Both the position numbers and the translations under genes were made by a program. 64,000 nucleotides of DNA from Brevundimonas sp. (GTDB taxonomy: Bacteria; Pseudomonadota; Alphaproteobacteria; Caulobacterales; Caulobacteraceae), in NCBI RefSeq assembly GCF_004210735.1, contig NZ_SDZL01000004.1, forward strand, positions 1 through 64,000. Direction: 5' to 3'. Below the pieces are notes generated by a model, which was not told the DNA's origin, did not search any database, and worked only from the letters and a program-made list of their open reading frames with translations. The stretch's first letter is position 1, and each line of letters opens with the position of its first letter. Positions 17,006 to 25,904 of this stretch are shown piece after piece.

Positions 17006-17599
17006 ATGGGTCAATTGACCGGAAAGACCGTCGCCGTCCTGGCCACCGACGGCGTCGAGCAGATCGAACTGCTGAAGCCCGTCGAGGCGCTGAAGACCGC
17101 AGGCGCGACGGTCGCCGTGGTTTCGTTGAAACCGGGCTCGATCCAGGGCTTCAACCATCTGACGCCGGGCGACGCCATCGCGGTGGACACAACGCTGAGC
17201 CAGACGGACGCCGGTGTCTATGACGCCCTGCTGCTGCCTGGCGGCGTGGCCAACCCGGACCAGCTGCGCGGTGACAAGGACGCGGTCGCCTTCGTGCGGG
17301 CCTTCTTTGACGCGGGCAAGCCGGTGGCCGCCATCTGCCATGCGCCGTGGATCCTGATCGACGCGGGCGTGGTCGAGGGGCGCACCCTGACCGGCTACAA
17401 GACCATCCGCATCGACCTGAAGAACGCCGGAGCCACTGTGGTCGATGAAGAGGTGGTGGTGGACGAGGGCCTGGTCACCAGCCGCATGCCCGACGACATC
17501 CCGGCCTTCAATGCGAAGATGATCGAGGAATTCGCCGAAGGTCGTCATCGTGGCCAGCGCGCGGCGGGGGTCGAGGCGGCCAGACCGACCTACAGCTAG
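17006..17599 (+). CDS. DJ-1/PfpI family type 1 glutamine amidotransferase-like protein
   Basis: This 197-residue protein has a strong AAGGAGA ribosome-binding site 6 nt before the ATG. It matches the PfpI/DJ-1 superfamily: LLPGGVANPDQLR, and the nucleophile elbow AAICHAPW with Cys111 followed by His112. Members act as stress-induced deglycase/hydratase or chaperone-like proteins; the exact activity cannot be fixed here. The stop overlaps that of the convergent methyltransferase gene (CTAG, 17596-17599). Confidence 0.87.
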   Translation: MGQLTGKTVAVLATDGVEQIELLKPVEALKTAGATVAVVSLKPGSIQGFNHLTPGDAIAVDTTLSQTDAGVYDALLLPGGVANPDQLRGDKDAVAFVRAFFDAGKPVAAICHAPWILIDAGVVEGRTLTGYKTIRIDLKNAGATVVDEEVVVDEGLVTSRMPDDIPAFNAKMIEEFAEGRHRGQRAAGVEAARPTYS

Positions 17600-18252
17600 T
17601 CCAGGTTCCAGACGCGCGAGCGCTTGACCTCCTGATCCTCCAGCTCGCGCGTCGTCGGCACGCTGTATTCGGCCAGCAGGGTCAGGCCGGATTTCGGGAA
17701 ATAGCTGCGGCCCGGATCGCCGACGATGACGCGCGTGCCGTTGGCGCGGGCGCGGGTCAGCCAGGCCATCATCGCCTCGGCCATCGGCCTTTCATAGAAA
17801 ACGTCGCCGGCGCAGATCACATCGACGGCGGGCGGCGGCGCGTCCAGAAGGTTGGCGTCGATGAAGGCGATCTGGACCCCGTTCGCCCGCGCATTCGCGG
17901 CCACGGCGGCGGCGCAGAAGGGGTCGATGTCGGCGGCCAGGACATAGGCCGCGCCGGCCTTCATCGCCGCGACCGCGACCAGGCCCGAGCCGGTGGCCAG
18001 GTCGATGACTCTCTTGCCCGCGACCTCTTCCGGGTGATCCAGCAGCCAGCGCGCCAGCGCCTGACCGCCCGCCCAAGCGAAGGCCCAGAAGGGCGGCGGC
18101 AGGCCCATCTGGCCCAGTTCTTCCTCCGTCAGACGCCAGATCGGCGTGACCTCGTCCGCCATCCACAGCGAAATCTCGGGTGTGTGCGAGACCGGCTGCA
18201 GGCGGGTGTTCTGGCGGATGAACTCGGGGGCGTTCTCGGGCGTCAGGCGCAT
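17596..18252 (-). CDS. ETF-beta lysine methyltransferase-like protein
   Basis: This 218-residue class I SAM-dependent methyltransferase resembles the METTL20/ETFB-KMT group, which trimethylates lysines of electron transfer flavoprotein beta. Visible are the pre-domain motif PPFWAFAWAGGQALARWL, SAM-binding VIDLATGSGLVAVAA, AADIDPFC and the post-motif GDVFYERP, plus VGDPGRSYF near the C-terminus. There is no membrane or signal segment. It is convergent with the PfpI-like gene. ETF genes are not in the window, so the substrate is inferred from family resemblance only. Confidence 0.75.
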   Translation of the reverse strand: MRLTPENAPEFIRQNTRLQPVSHTPEISLWMADEVTPIWRLTEEELGQMGLPPPFWAFAWAGGQALARWLLDHPEEVAGKRVIDLATGSGLVAVAAMKAGAAYVLAADIDPFCAAAVAANARANGVQIAFIDANLLDAPPPAVDVICAGDVFYERPMAEAMMAWLTRARANGTRVIVGDPGRSYFPKSGLTLLAEYSVPTTRELEDQEVKRSRVWNLD

Positions 18253-18275
18253 GGCGCGCTTCTAGGCCAGACGGA

Positions 18276-19223
18276 TCAGCGACGCGAGGCGGCCAGCCGC
18301 AGCACCTCGACGTAGCCGGACGTCACCTCCATGTCCGCGCCCCGGGGCCTGGCGCGAACCGCGCGGTGCAGACGCGGCAGCTGCCAGCAGGGGACGTGCA
18401 TGAACAGGTGATGCTCGGCGTGGAAATTGACCCAGTAAGGGGCGATAAAGGCGCGCTCCCACCAGGCGGCGCGGGTGGTGCGGGCGGCGCGGAAGGCGTC
18501 GGTCGCCGAGCCTTCGACGCAGGCATGTTCGGCGATGTTCCGCAGCCGCGTCACCATCGGGAACCAGGTCGCCATGGGCAGCAGCCACAGGGCGAACCAT
18601 GCCCACCACAGGCCGGTCGCGACAAAGGCGGCCAGCATGGCGGCGTTGACGATCAGGAAGGGGGCAACCGACCGGCCCGTGACGATGGAATCGTAGTCGT
18701 GGGCGGCTTCGTCCGCCAAGACGGCGCCCCGACGCCTTATGGCCAGCGGCAGCAGCACCCGCTGCTTGAAGAAGGTCTGGCCGGTCAGGTCGCGGACGAT
18801 CTTGCGGCGTAGCGAGGCGGGCGTGACGGGAAAGGGCGCCGACAGCATCAGGTCGGGGTCTTCCGGGTTCTGGGCGAAGCGGTGGTGATTCAGGTGATAC
18901 GGGCGATAGGCCGTCAGGCTGGCCCCGATCGGCACGGCGCACAGCCAGTGGCCGAGAAAATCGTTCAACCGCGCATTCCTGGACAGGCCGCCATGCGCCG
19001 CCTCGTGCATCAGAATGGCCAGGCCCAGCTGGCGCGTGCCGATCACCGCCACGCAGACCGGGATCAGCAGCGGCCAGATCACGCCCGTCGCTATGGCCAG
19101 GGCGATGACGCCCCAGCAGTGCGCGACCAGAAGCGGCCCCGTCCAGACGCTGCGGCTTTGGAATGGCGCCCATTCCTCGGGCGTGAACAGCACGGCGGGC
19201 GAGATGCGCGGGGCGGCGGCCAT
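18276..19223 (-). CDS. Membrane fatty acid desaturase
   Basis: This 315-residue integral membrane di-iron desaturase carries the three histidine boxes HEAAH, HLNHH and HAEHH, with hydrophobic segments before and between them (GVIALAIATGVIWPLLI, PFLIVNAAMLAAFVATG). It introduces a double bond into acyl chains or a related lipid; regioselectivity cannot be read from sequence. The gene is monocistronic, 24 bp beyond the methyltransferase start. Confidence 0.88.
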   Translation of the reverse strand: MAAAPRISPAVLFTPEEWAPFQSRSVWTGPLLVAHCWGVIALAIATGVIWPLLIPVCVAVIGTRQLGLAILMHEAAHGGLSRNARLNDFLGHWLCAVPIGASLTAYRPYHLNHHRFAQNPEDPDLMLSAPFPVTPASLRRKIVRDLTGQTFFKQRVLLPLAIRRRGAVLADEAAHDYDSIVTGRSVAPFLIVNAAMLAAFVATGLWWAWFALWLLPMATWFPMVTRLRNIAEHACVEGSATDAFRAARTTRAAWWERAFIAPYWVNFHAEHHLFMHVPCWQLPRLHRAVRARPRGADMEVTSGYVEVLRLAASRR

Positions 19224-19272
19224 GGGGGCAGTCTAGCCCGTTTTCCAAAAGGACGCGACCTGAGCTTAGATG

Positions 19273-19336
19273 TCAGGCTATCCTGATAAAAAGTCAGGTT
19301 GACATGACATATCGCGCATGTAAGGTTATCCTTACA
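19273..19336. promoter_or_regulatory. Two matching palindromic operators upstream of the membrane protein/HTH pair
   Basis: TCAGG-CTAT-CCTGA (19273-19286) and TGTAAGG-TTAT-CCTTACA (19319-19336) share the core form AGG-NTAT-CCT, with centres 48 bp apart. A -35-like TTGACA lies at 19299-19304 between them, so the second site would cover the -10 region. The HTH protein encoded two genes downstream is the obvious candidate to bind both sites for autorepression. Confidence 0.65.
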
Positions 19337-19357
19337 CAAAGTCAGGAGCGCCTTCCA

Positions 19358-19765
19358 ATGGACTGCATCAGCGAAAAGCCTAGGACCTCGGCCGCCAGGA
19401 AATACGGCTTCCGCACCATGGCCTTCATGGGCGGCTATACGGCGGTGATGGTCGCCATCATCGGCGGCGCGTTCGACCGCATCCAGAACACGCCTGCCGC
19501 CTGGATCCTGGCGCTGGCGGTGTCTGCGCCGATCGCGGGGCAGATCTGGGCGATGCTGAGCTATCTGCGCGAATCCGACGAGTTCGTCCGCGCCCTGACG
19601 GCCAAGCGGTTCATCGTCGCCTCGGGCGTGTCGATGGCCCTGTTCAGCGCCTGGGGCTTTGGCGAAAGCTTCGCCGGGGCGCCGCACGCCGAGGGCTGGC
19701 TGATCTATCCGCTGTTCTGGGCGGTGTTCGGCCTGATCTCGCCGCTGATCCGGAGCTCGCGCTGA
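19358..19765 (+). CDS. Small four-helix membrane protein paired with an HTH regulator
   Basis: This 135-residue protein has about four predicted membrane helices (for example MGGYTAVMVAIIGGAF, AAWILALAVSAPIAGQI, LIYPLFWAVFGLISPLI). An AGGAG ribosome-binding site precedes ATG 19358. Its stop overlaps the start of the next gene by one base (TGATG). Pairs of a small membrane protein and a YozG-like HTH are widespread. The membrane protein may sense a signal or be the regulated product, but the function is not established. Confidence 0.75.
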   Translation: MDCISEKPRTSAARKYGFRTMAFMGGYTAVMVAIIGGAFDRIQNTPAAWILALAVSAPIAGQIWAMLSYLRESDEFVRALTAKRFIVASGVSMALFSAWGFGESFAGAPHAEGWLIYPLFWAVFGLISPLIRSSR

Positions 19766-19965
19766 TGCGGAACCGGTTGAAGCTGCTGCGGGTCGAGCGT
19801 GACTGGACCCAGGAACAGCTGGGTCAGGCGCTGGGCGTCTCGCGTCAGGCGGTCAACGCCCTGGAGACCGAGAAACACGATCCGTCGCTGGACCTCGCCT
19901 ATCGCATCGCCGCCCTGTTCGAGCGGCCGGTGGAAGAGATTTTCGCAAACCCGCACGCCGGTTGA
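19765..19965 (+). CDS. Short XRE-type HTH transcriptional regulator
   Basis: This 66-residue protein is almost entirely an HTH_3 domain: LKLLRVERDWTQEQLGQALG and VSRQAVNALETEKHDPSLDL include the recognition helix, followed by FERPVEEIF. This is the YozG/ImmR-like group of very short regulators. It is translationally coupled to the membrane protein upstream. The two inverted repeats ahead of the operon are its likely sites. Confidence 0.9.
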   Translation: MRNRLKLLRVERDWTQEQLGQALGVSRQAVNALETEKHDPSLDLAYRIAALFERPVEEIFANPHAG

Positions 19966-20003
19966 TCCGGCGGACGCACCCCTCACACACAAGGATCAAG
20001 ACC

Positions 20004-20945
20004 ATGCTGCATCTCCGTCAATCCGGAGGGCGCTCGCCCCTGCGCGCCCTGTTCCTCGCCTCCATCGCCGGCGTGTCCATCGGGGCGGGCGTCATGGCCG
20101 GGCCGGCCCTGGCTGAACCCGCGCCGGTTCAGGCGCCCGCCGCCTTCGCCTCCGATCGTCTCAGCGTGCAGGTGGCGGGGTCCGGCCCTGACGTCATTCT
20201 GATCCCCGGTCTGGCTTCGTCTCGCGAGGTATGGACCGCCCAGGCCGAGCGGCTGAAGGCGACCCATCGGGTGCATCTGGTGCAACTGGCGGGCTTCGCC
20301 GGGGAGCCGTGGAGCCATGGCGACGGCGCCTTCGTCCAGCCGGTGGTGGACGAACTGGCCCGCTATGTCCGCGAGCAGGGGCTGAACCAGCCCGCCGTCA
20401 TCGGCCATTCGATGGGCGCCCTGGTGGGACTGCGGCTGGCGCAGACGCATCCGCAGACGGTCGGCCGATTGATGAGCGTCGACAGCCTGCCCTTCTTCAG
20501 CGCCCTGTACGGTCCCACCGCCACGGTCGAAACCGCCGCGCCCATCGCCGCCAACATGGCCCAGACCCTGATCGCCATGCCCGACGACGCCTTCGCCGCC
20601 AGTCAGGCGCAGACCGGCGCCGGAATGGCCCGCGATCCGGCGACGCGCGAGGCCATCGTGCGGTGGAGTCTGGCGTCCGACCGTCACGCCATCGCCGCCG
20701 CCATGCGCGACGTGATGACCACCGACGCCCGACCTGGCCTGGCAGCCATGCGCACGCCGGTCACGGCGCTGTATGCGTCAGACGCCGACGGCGGGGCGCC
20801 CGCCGCCATGGCCGACGCCCTGTGGGCGCGCGAGTATACGACCCTGCCGGGGGTGAAGCTGATCCGTGTCGATGACAGCCGCCATTTCATCATGGCGGAT
20901 CAGCCGGGGCGGTTCGGCGAACTGGTGGATGCGTTTCTGAAGTAG
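20004..20945 (+). CDS. Secreted alpha/beta hydrolase
   Basis: This 313-residue protein starts at the ATG preceded by AAGGA. It has a signal peptide (to about residue 37, cleavage near GPALA-EP) and an alpha/beta-hydrolase fold. The oxyanion stretch ILIPGLASSREVW, nucleophile elbow VIGHSMGALVG, acid-region ALYASDADGG and catalytic His in DDSRHFIMAD are all present. A periplasmic esterase or related hydrolase is likely. It is 38 bp after the HTH gene and could share its transcript. Confidence 0.83.
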   Translation: MLHLRQSGGRSPLRALFLASIAGVSIGAGVMAGPALAEPAPVQAPAAFASDRLSVQVAGSGPDVILIPGLASSREVWTAQAERLKATHRVHLVQLAGFAGEPWSHGDGAFVQPVVDELARYVREQGLNQPAVIGHSMGALVGLRLAQTHPQTVGRLMSVDSLPFFSALYGPTATVETAAPIAANMAQTLIAMPDDAFAASQAQTGAGMARDPATREAIVRWSLASDRHAIAAAMRDVMTTDARPGLAAMRTPVTALYASDADGGAPAAMADALWAREYTTLPGVKLIRVDDSRHFIMADQPGRFGELVDAFLK

Positions 20946-20955
20946 GCGCGACATT

Positions 20956-21108
20956 CTCCCTCCCACGAAGGGGGAGGGTGGTCGACGCGAAGCGGAGACC
21001 GGGTGGGGAGGGCTTGGTGATACCAGGCGCGGCGCTTGATTTGCCTTGCCGCCCCCACCCGGCTTCGCCCTGCGGGCTCAGCCACCCTCCCCATGAAGGG
21101 GAGGGAGA
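20956..21108. repeat. Intergenic GC-rich inverted repeat element (copy 1)
   Basis: The 153-bp element is built of short hairpins (CTCCCTCCC-ACGAA-GGGGGAGGG at the left, CCCTCCCC-ATGAA-GGGGAGGG at the right). Inner arms ACCGGGTGGGG and CCCCACCCGG also pair. It separates two convergent genes and strongly resembles the element at 35732-35857. The type suggests a REP/MITE-like intergenic repeat that may also terminate transcription on both strands. Confidence 0.7.
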
Positions 21109-21118
21109 GGCGTCGCGC

Positions 21119-21967
21119 TTATCCGCGGGTCGGCGTCACATCCCCGCTCTTGACCGGCTGACCGGCGAACTCGTCGGCATAGGCGGGGTTCAGCAGGGCG
21201 CGGAAGACGGACTGGGGCACGGCGATGGAATAGGCGCCGTCGGAATAGGGTCCAACCTGATAGGCGCCGATCATGAAGGTCAGGCCGCCCGCCTTGCCCG
21301 GAACCGTGCCGGGGGTCAGGACGAAGGGCGTCTGGGCGGCGGGGGGGCAGGACCAGTCCTTGCCCGTCAGGCTGACCGGCTGGGCGCCCGGTGAGCGGAC
21401 GCCCTTGGCCTGATTGACGGCGTTGCACAGGGCCTGGTCCAGGACGGCGAAGTCGGCGCCCTTGCGGAACAGGTCGGCGATCGTGATCTGGCGCTTCAGC
21501 GCCTTGTCCCACAGCACGCCGGTGAACAGGGTGTTGCCGTGCGCGCCGCCGGTGAAATCGTAATCCTCGCGGCGCAGGCTGAACAGCTTGCCCGTTTCCG
21601 CCCCGGCCTCGACGGTGATCAGCTTCTCATACGGAGCCATGCCGCCGTCGCCGCCGGCCTCGGTCCGGTCGGCCTGGGCGCCCTCGACGAACTGGCGCAG
21701 ATCGCGCACCGCCCCGGCGTAAAGGCGGGCGTGCAGGTCTGGCTGGCCCTTGAGCGCAGCAGGCAGGCTGAGCTTGACCGAGGCGAACTGGTTCTTGCTG
21801 TCATAGGACAGGGGCGCGGCGGCGTCGGCGCTGGTCACCGGCGCCTCTGCCTCTGCCACTGCGGCGGGCGGCGGGGCGTCGGGGGCCTTGTCCTCGCGGC
21901 GTTGGCAGGCGGACAGCGTCGCCGCGACGGCGGCGCCGATCAGCAGGAACCGGACGGGAGAGGTCAT
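21119..21967 (-). CDS. DUF3298/RsiV-like lipoprotein
   Basis: Of 282 residues, the signal peptide ends in a lipobox (ATLSAC with Cys as the lipid-modified residue), followed by a Pro/Ala linker. The C-terminal half matches the DUF3298 fold: DYDFTGGAHGNT and VGPYSDGAYSIAVP are typical. The AAGGAG 8 nt before ATG 21965-21967 supports this start over one 15 nt upstream. The protein would be a cell-envelope lipoprotein; related domains occur in RsiV, but no sigma factor is adjacent. Confidence 0.78.
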   Translation of the reverse strand: MTSPVRFLLIGAAVAATLSACQRREDKAPDAPPPAAVAEAEAPVTSADAAAPLSYDSKNQFASVKLSLPAALKGQPDLHARLYAGAVRDLRQFVEGAQADRTEAGGDGGMAPYEKLITVEAGAETGKLFSLRREDYDFTGGAHGNTLFTGVLWDKALKRQITIADLFRKGADFAVLDQALCNAVNQAKGVRSPGAQPVSLTGKDWSCPPAAQTPFVLTPGTVPGKAGGLTFMIGAYQVGPYSDGAYSIAVPQSVFRALLNPAYADEFAGQPVKSGDVTPTRG

Positions 21968-22004
21968 GCGGAACTCCTTCATGAGGTCGGAAGCCTAGCG
22001 CGCA

Positions 22005-23024
22005 TCAAACCAGCGCGCCTAGAGCGATGGCGGCCAGCAGGATCAGCCCGGCCTCGCGATTGGATTTGAACAGGCGCAGGCAGCCCGCCGTGTCGGTGGG
22101 ATCCAGACGCCGCACCTGCCATCCCAGATGCAGGGCGTAGGCCGCGACGCCGATCCAGAACAGCGGCCCCAATCCGGCGGCCACGCCCGCCGCCCCGGCC
22201 AGCAGCACGGCCAGCACATAGAAGATCGCCACGCCCTGACGCACCTTGCCGCCCAGCCGCCGCGCCGAGGATTTCACCCCCGCCATGGCGTCGTCCTCGA
22301 TGTCTTGCAGCGCGTAGATGGTGTCGTAGCCCAGGGTCCAGAACACGCCGCCCGCATAGAGCAGCAGGGCGGACAGGGCGACATGGCCGGGCGCCTTCAA
22401 CGACGGCGCCATCCAGTAGCTGTCACCGCTGACCTGAACCTGCAGCACATACAGCCAGCCGAAGGTGAAAAGGCCGCCCGTCGCCGCCGCGAACCCCAGC
22501 AGGGCGCCCCAGTTGAAGGTCAGCCCCAGCCAGGCCTGCGGCCACCAGGTGATCCGCTTCATGAACGGATAGGCCGCCACCAGCCCCAGCGACAGCGCGC
22601 CCAGCAGCACCGCTGTCAGGTTCATGGTCAGCAGGATCAGCAGGCTGATCAGACTCAGCCCCGCCACGAAGGCCAGCGCCTGTTTCACCGAGATCAGTCC
22701 GGCGGGAATGGGCCGCATCGCCGTGCGCGCCACCTTGGCGTCGAAGTCGCGGTCGGCGATGTCGTTGACCGCGCAACCCGCCCCGCGCATCAGCGCTGCG
22801 CCGATGGCGAAGCCGACGACCAGCCACAACTCATACAGGCCGAACGCCCGGTCATACTGGGCCAGCGCCAGCGCGATCCCCTGCCAGCCGGGCAGCAACA
22901 GCAGCCAGGTTCCGATGGGCCGGTCGAACCGCCCCAGCTTCAGCCACGGCTTCAACCGCTCCGGCGCATGTCGGTCGACCCAGTTGCTGGGACCGGCGTC
23001 GGGAAGGGGGGCGGTGGCGGACAT
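22005..23024 (-). CDS. ubiA: 4-hydroxybenzoate polyprenyltransferase
   Basis: This 339-residue membrane prenyltransferase of ubiquinone synthesis joins a polyprenyl chain to 4-hydroxybenzoate. It has about eight hydrophobic helices and both Asp-rich metal/diphosphate motifs, NDIADRDFDAKVART and LQDIEDDAMAGVKSSA. Size and motif spacing are normal. It follows the PPK2 gene on the same strand after a 39-bp gap. Confidence 0.93.
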   Translation of the reverse strand: MSATAPLPDAGPSNWVDRHAPERLKPWLKLGRFDRPIGTWLLLLPGWQGIALALAQYDRAFGLYELWLVVGFAIGAALMRGAGCAVNDIADRDFDAKVARTAMRPIPAGLISVKQALAFVAGLSLISLLILLTMNLTAVLLGALSLGLVAAYPFMKRITWWPQAWLGLTFNWGALLGFAAATGGLFTFGWLYVLQVQVSGDSYWMAPSLKAPGHVALSALLLYAGGVFWTLGYDTIYALQDIEDDAMAGVKSSARRLGGKVRQGVAIFYVLAVLLAGAAGVAAGLGPLFWIGVAAYALHLGWQVRRLDPTDTAGCLRLFKSNREAGLILLAAIALGALV

Positions 23025-23063
23025 GCGGTCTTGATAGCGGCTTTGCAGCGGGCCGTCAGTGGG

Positions 23064-23810
23064 TCAGGGGAACAGGCGACCCTCGGCCGCATCGGCCGGG
23101 AAGACGATCTCGCGATCGGGCCGCTCGACCTTGCAGTCCGGTCGCCCGGCGCGGCGCAGCACATGGCGCAGCAGATTCAAGCGCGCCTTCTTCTTGCTGT
23201 CGGTGGCGATCACGGTCCAGGGCGCGAAGTCGGTGTGGGTGGCGGCCAGCATCCGGTCGCGCGCGGCGGAATAGTCGCTCCACCGCGCCTGGGCCTCGGC
23301 GTCCAGCGGCGAGACCTTGAACTTCTTCAGCGGGTCTTCGGTGCGGGCGGCCAGCCGTTTGGACTGCTCGTCGCGGCTGATGTCCAGCCAGACCTTGATC
23401 AGCGCCACCCCGTCCTCGACCAGCAGCCGCTCGAACAGCGGCGCCTCATGCAGAAAGCGTTCGGCCTGTTCGGGCGTGCAGAAGCCCATCACCGGCTCGA
23501 CCCCGCCGCGATTGTACCAGGAGCGGTTGAACACCACCGTCTCGCCTGCCGCCGGCAGGTGGGGGACGTAACGCTGGAAATACCACTGGCCGGTTTCGCG
23601 CTCGGTCGGTTTGGGCAGGGCGATAACGCGGGTCTGGCGCGGGGCGGAATATTCCGTCAGCCGCTTGATCGCCCCGTCCTTGCCCGCCGCGTCGCGGCCT
23701 TCCAGGATGATGACGGTGCGGATGCCCTGACGGATGGTCCAGTCCTGGGTCTCGACCAGCTGCCGTTGCAGCGCCTCCAGTTCGGTGTCGTAATCGTCGC
23801 TCTTGCCCAT
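23064..23810 (-). CDS. ppk2: Polyphosphate kinase 2
   Basis: This 248-residue PPK2-family phosphotransferase uses polyphosphate to phosphorylate nucleotides. The P-loop is LEGRDAAGKDGAIKRL and the Walker B/lid region contains FNRSWYNRGGVEPVMGF; VWLDISRDEQSKRL follows. A single domain of this length fits class I (nucleoside diphosphate) enzymes, though the class is not certain from motifs. The protein is cytoplasmic, with no partner genes next to it. Confidence 0.92.
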   Translation of the reverse strand: MGKSDDYDTELEALQRQLVETQDWTIRQGIRTVIILEGRDAAGKDGAIKRLTEYSAPRQTRVIALPKPTERETGQWYFQRYVPHLPAAGETVVFNRSWYNRGGVEPVMGFCTPEQAERFLHEAPLFERLLVEDGVALIKVWLDISRDEQSKRLAARTEDPLKKFKVSPLDAEAQARWSDYSAARDRMLAATHTDFAPWTVIATDSKKKARLNLLRHVLRRAGRPDCKVERPDREIVFPADAAEGRLFP

Positions 23811-23957
23811 GGCGGAACAGCGCGCCCGAAAGGCGAAGGTTGCAAGCTGTTTCAGACCTGAAACATCCCTGCCATGTTCGCGCCGCCGAGCTTGCGTCGA
23901 ACTAAGCTGATCGTTGTTCGGCGATCCGCTAGAGCCGGAACGTCACAGGAGATCTCC

Positions 23958-25088
23958 ATGCTCGCCACCCGCCGCACCCTTCTCGCCGGTTTCGCCGCCG
24001 CGCCGGCCGTCACCGCCTTGCCGTCCCTGTCGTGGGCGCGGGATCGCAAAACTGAATCCGACGCCGCGCTGGACGCCGCCTTCGCCGAACATGCGCCGCC
24101 CGCCATGGCTGCGGGTGTGGTGGGCCGCGACGGACTGATCTGGTCCGGCGCGCGTGGCGTGCGGGTGATGGAGGGGGCCGACCCTGTTTCCGTCGATCAG
24201 AAATGGCACCTGGGCTCGAACGGCAAGGCCATGACGGCCATGCTGTACGCCAAGCTGGTCGAGCAGGGTCGGGCGAAATGGGGCGCGACCCTGGGTGAGA
24301 TCTTTGCCGGGCAGGTGATGGACGACGGCATGAAGTCGATCACCATCGACGATCTGCTGTGCCACACCAGCGGACTAAAGGAAGCCGACATCATGAACCG
24401 TGAGCGGCTGATGGCCGCGCATGCGGACCGACGCCCGCCGCACGAACACCGCGCCGATTTCACCCGCGATCTGCTGGGCAAGGCGCCGACGGGCCAGCGT
24501 GGCGTCTTCGGCTACAGCAACAGCGGCTATGTGCTGGCGGGCGCGGCGATCGAGACCATCACCAGCAAGCCGTGGGAACAGGTGATCCAGGCCGACCTGT
24601 TCGATCCTCTGGGCATGACCACAGCGGGCCACGGCGCGCCGCAGGGGGACAACCCCTGGGGCCACCGCATTCTGCCGGACGGCAAATGGGGCGCGGCCGA
24701 TCCGGTGCGGGGCGCGGACAACCCGGCGCCGTTCGGACCGGCAGGGCGGATGCATATGTCGGTCGCCGACTATGGCAAATTCCTGCAGCTGTATGTGACC
24801 CGGGGCGGCGGTTTCGTTTCCGCTGCGACCATGGACAGGCTGCTGACGCCGCCCGCGAACATGGGCGAGCGACCCTATGCATATGGCTGGGGAATCCGCA
24901 CCGGCGACGCCTGGGCCGCGGGCGGCCCGACGCTGTATCACAACGGCACCAACACCATGTGGTACGCCTCGGCCAATGTCGCGCCCGCGCGCGGGTTGGC
25001 TGTGTTCAGCATCGCCAATGAACGGACCCGGGGTGAACTCGCAAACCGCGCGGTGATGGAACGGTTGATCGCGATCCACGCGGCCTGA
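23958..25088 (+). CDS. Serine beta-lactamase-like hydrolase (class C/esterase family)
   Basis: This 376-residue protein starts at ATG 23958 behind AGGAGA. The N-terminus (MLATRRTLLAGFAAAPAVTA) is a Tat-like twin-arginine signal. The penicillin-binding fold shows the Ser-x-x-Lys motif in SNGKAM and the Tyr-x-Asn motif in FGYSNSGY; HNGTN near the end takes the KTG-like position. Such proteins are often periplasmic esterases or D-Ala peptidases and not true beta-lactamases. No regulator is adjacent. Confidence 0.82.
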   Translation: MLATRRTLLAGFAAAPAVTALPSLSWARDRKTESDAALDAAFAEHAPPAMAAGVVGRDGLIWSGARGVRVMEGADPVSVDQKWHLGSNGKAMTAMLYAKLVEQGRAKWGATLGEIFAGQVMDDGMKSITIDDLLCHTSGLKEADIMNRERLMAAHADRRPPHEHRADFTRDLLGKAPTGQRGVFGYSNSGYVLAGAAIETITSKPWEQVIQADLFDPLGMTTAGHGAPQGDNPWGHRILPDGKWGAADPVRGADNPAPFGPAGRMHMSVADYGKFLQLYVTRGGGFVSAATMDRLLTPPANMGERPYAYGWGIRTGDAWAAGGPTLYHNGTNTMWYASANVAPARGLAVFSIANERTRGELANRAVMERLIAIHAA

Positions 25089-25142
25089 TCGTCACCGAAC
25101 CACGGTTGTTCCACGGCGCGCGCCGGGGCAGGGTGCGCGGCG

Positions 25143-25904
25143 ATGGACCGTGATCTGGCCGACTTCTGGAACCTGTTGTGGGAGCTGGCCCTGGCCGGGT
25201 GCGCGGCGTTCGCCCTGCTGAACCTGTTCGCGCCCGATCAGGACCTGCCGTGGAAGCCGCTGGATCTGCGCCAGCCGCTGGGCCAGGCCACGGCGGCCAA
25301 GGTCGCCGACTTCGAAATCCCCCGCACCGCCGCCCCGGAAGAGGTCAAGGCCGTCACCGACGCCTGTATCCAGGTGCTGCGCGAGGCGGGCGTGACCGTC
25401 CAGCGGGCGGACGACCGCGACGACGGCGGCTTCTGCGTGGTGAAGGGCGCGGTGCGGATCACCGGCGGCGACGTGACGCCGCTGTCGCCCGGTGGTCTGG
25501 TCATGCAGTGCCCGCTGGCCCTGCGTTACGTCATCTGGGACCGACAGGTTCTGCGCCCCGCCGCGCGCGAGATAATGGGATCGGAGGTCGCCAGCGTGGA
25601 CAATTTCGGCAGCTATTCCTGCCGCCGTATCTATGGCTCGCAGCGCCCGGGCGACCGGCCCAGCGAACATGCCCGGGCCAATGCGCTGGACGTGTCCGGG
25701 GTGACGCTGAAGGACGGGCGCCGCGTGGACCTGGCGGCCGACTGGAAGGGCGAGGGACGGGCCGGGCCCGAGGGCGGCCGCTTCCTGAAACGCGTGCGAA
25801 ACGGCGCGTGCCGGGTGTTCTCGACGGTGCTGACGCCCGACTACAATGCGGCCCATCGGGACCATCTGCACCTGGACGGCGCCCCCCGGGGCCTTTGCGC
25901 TTAA
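25143..25904 (+). CDS. Extensin-like C-terminal domain protein
   Basis: This 253-residue protein has an N-terminal membrane helix (ELALAGCAAFALLNLF) and an extensin-like_C domain. That domain carries metal-ligand motifs related to LAS-type peptidases: SEHARANALDVSG, with His and Asp ligands, and AAHRDHLHLD. Six Cys residues suggest an oxidised periplasmic domain. The name is historic; a murein or other cell-wall target is likely but unproven. It begins 54 bp after the beta-lactamase-like gene. Confidence 0.83.
   Translation: MDRDLADFWNLLWELALAGCAAFALLNLFAPDQDLPWKPLDLRQPLGQATAAKVADFEIPRTAAPEEVKAVTDACIQVLREAGVTVQRADDRDDGGFCVVKGAVRITGGDVTPLSPGGLVMQCPLALRYVIWDRQVLRPAAREIMGSEVASVDNFGSYSCRRIYGSQRPGDRPSEHARANALDVSGVTLKDGRRVDLAADWKGEGRAGPEGGRFLKRVRNGACRVFSTVLTPDYNAAHRDHLHLDGAPRGLCA

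Noticed and set aside
22128-23861. Long open frame antisense to ubiA and ppk2
   Set aside because: It is opposite two well-conserved genes, is full of Arg/Gly/Gln low-complexity sequence, and is what high-GC third positions create by chance.
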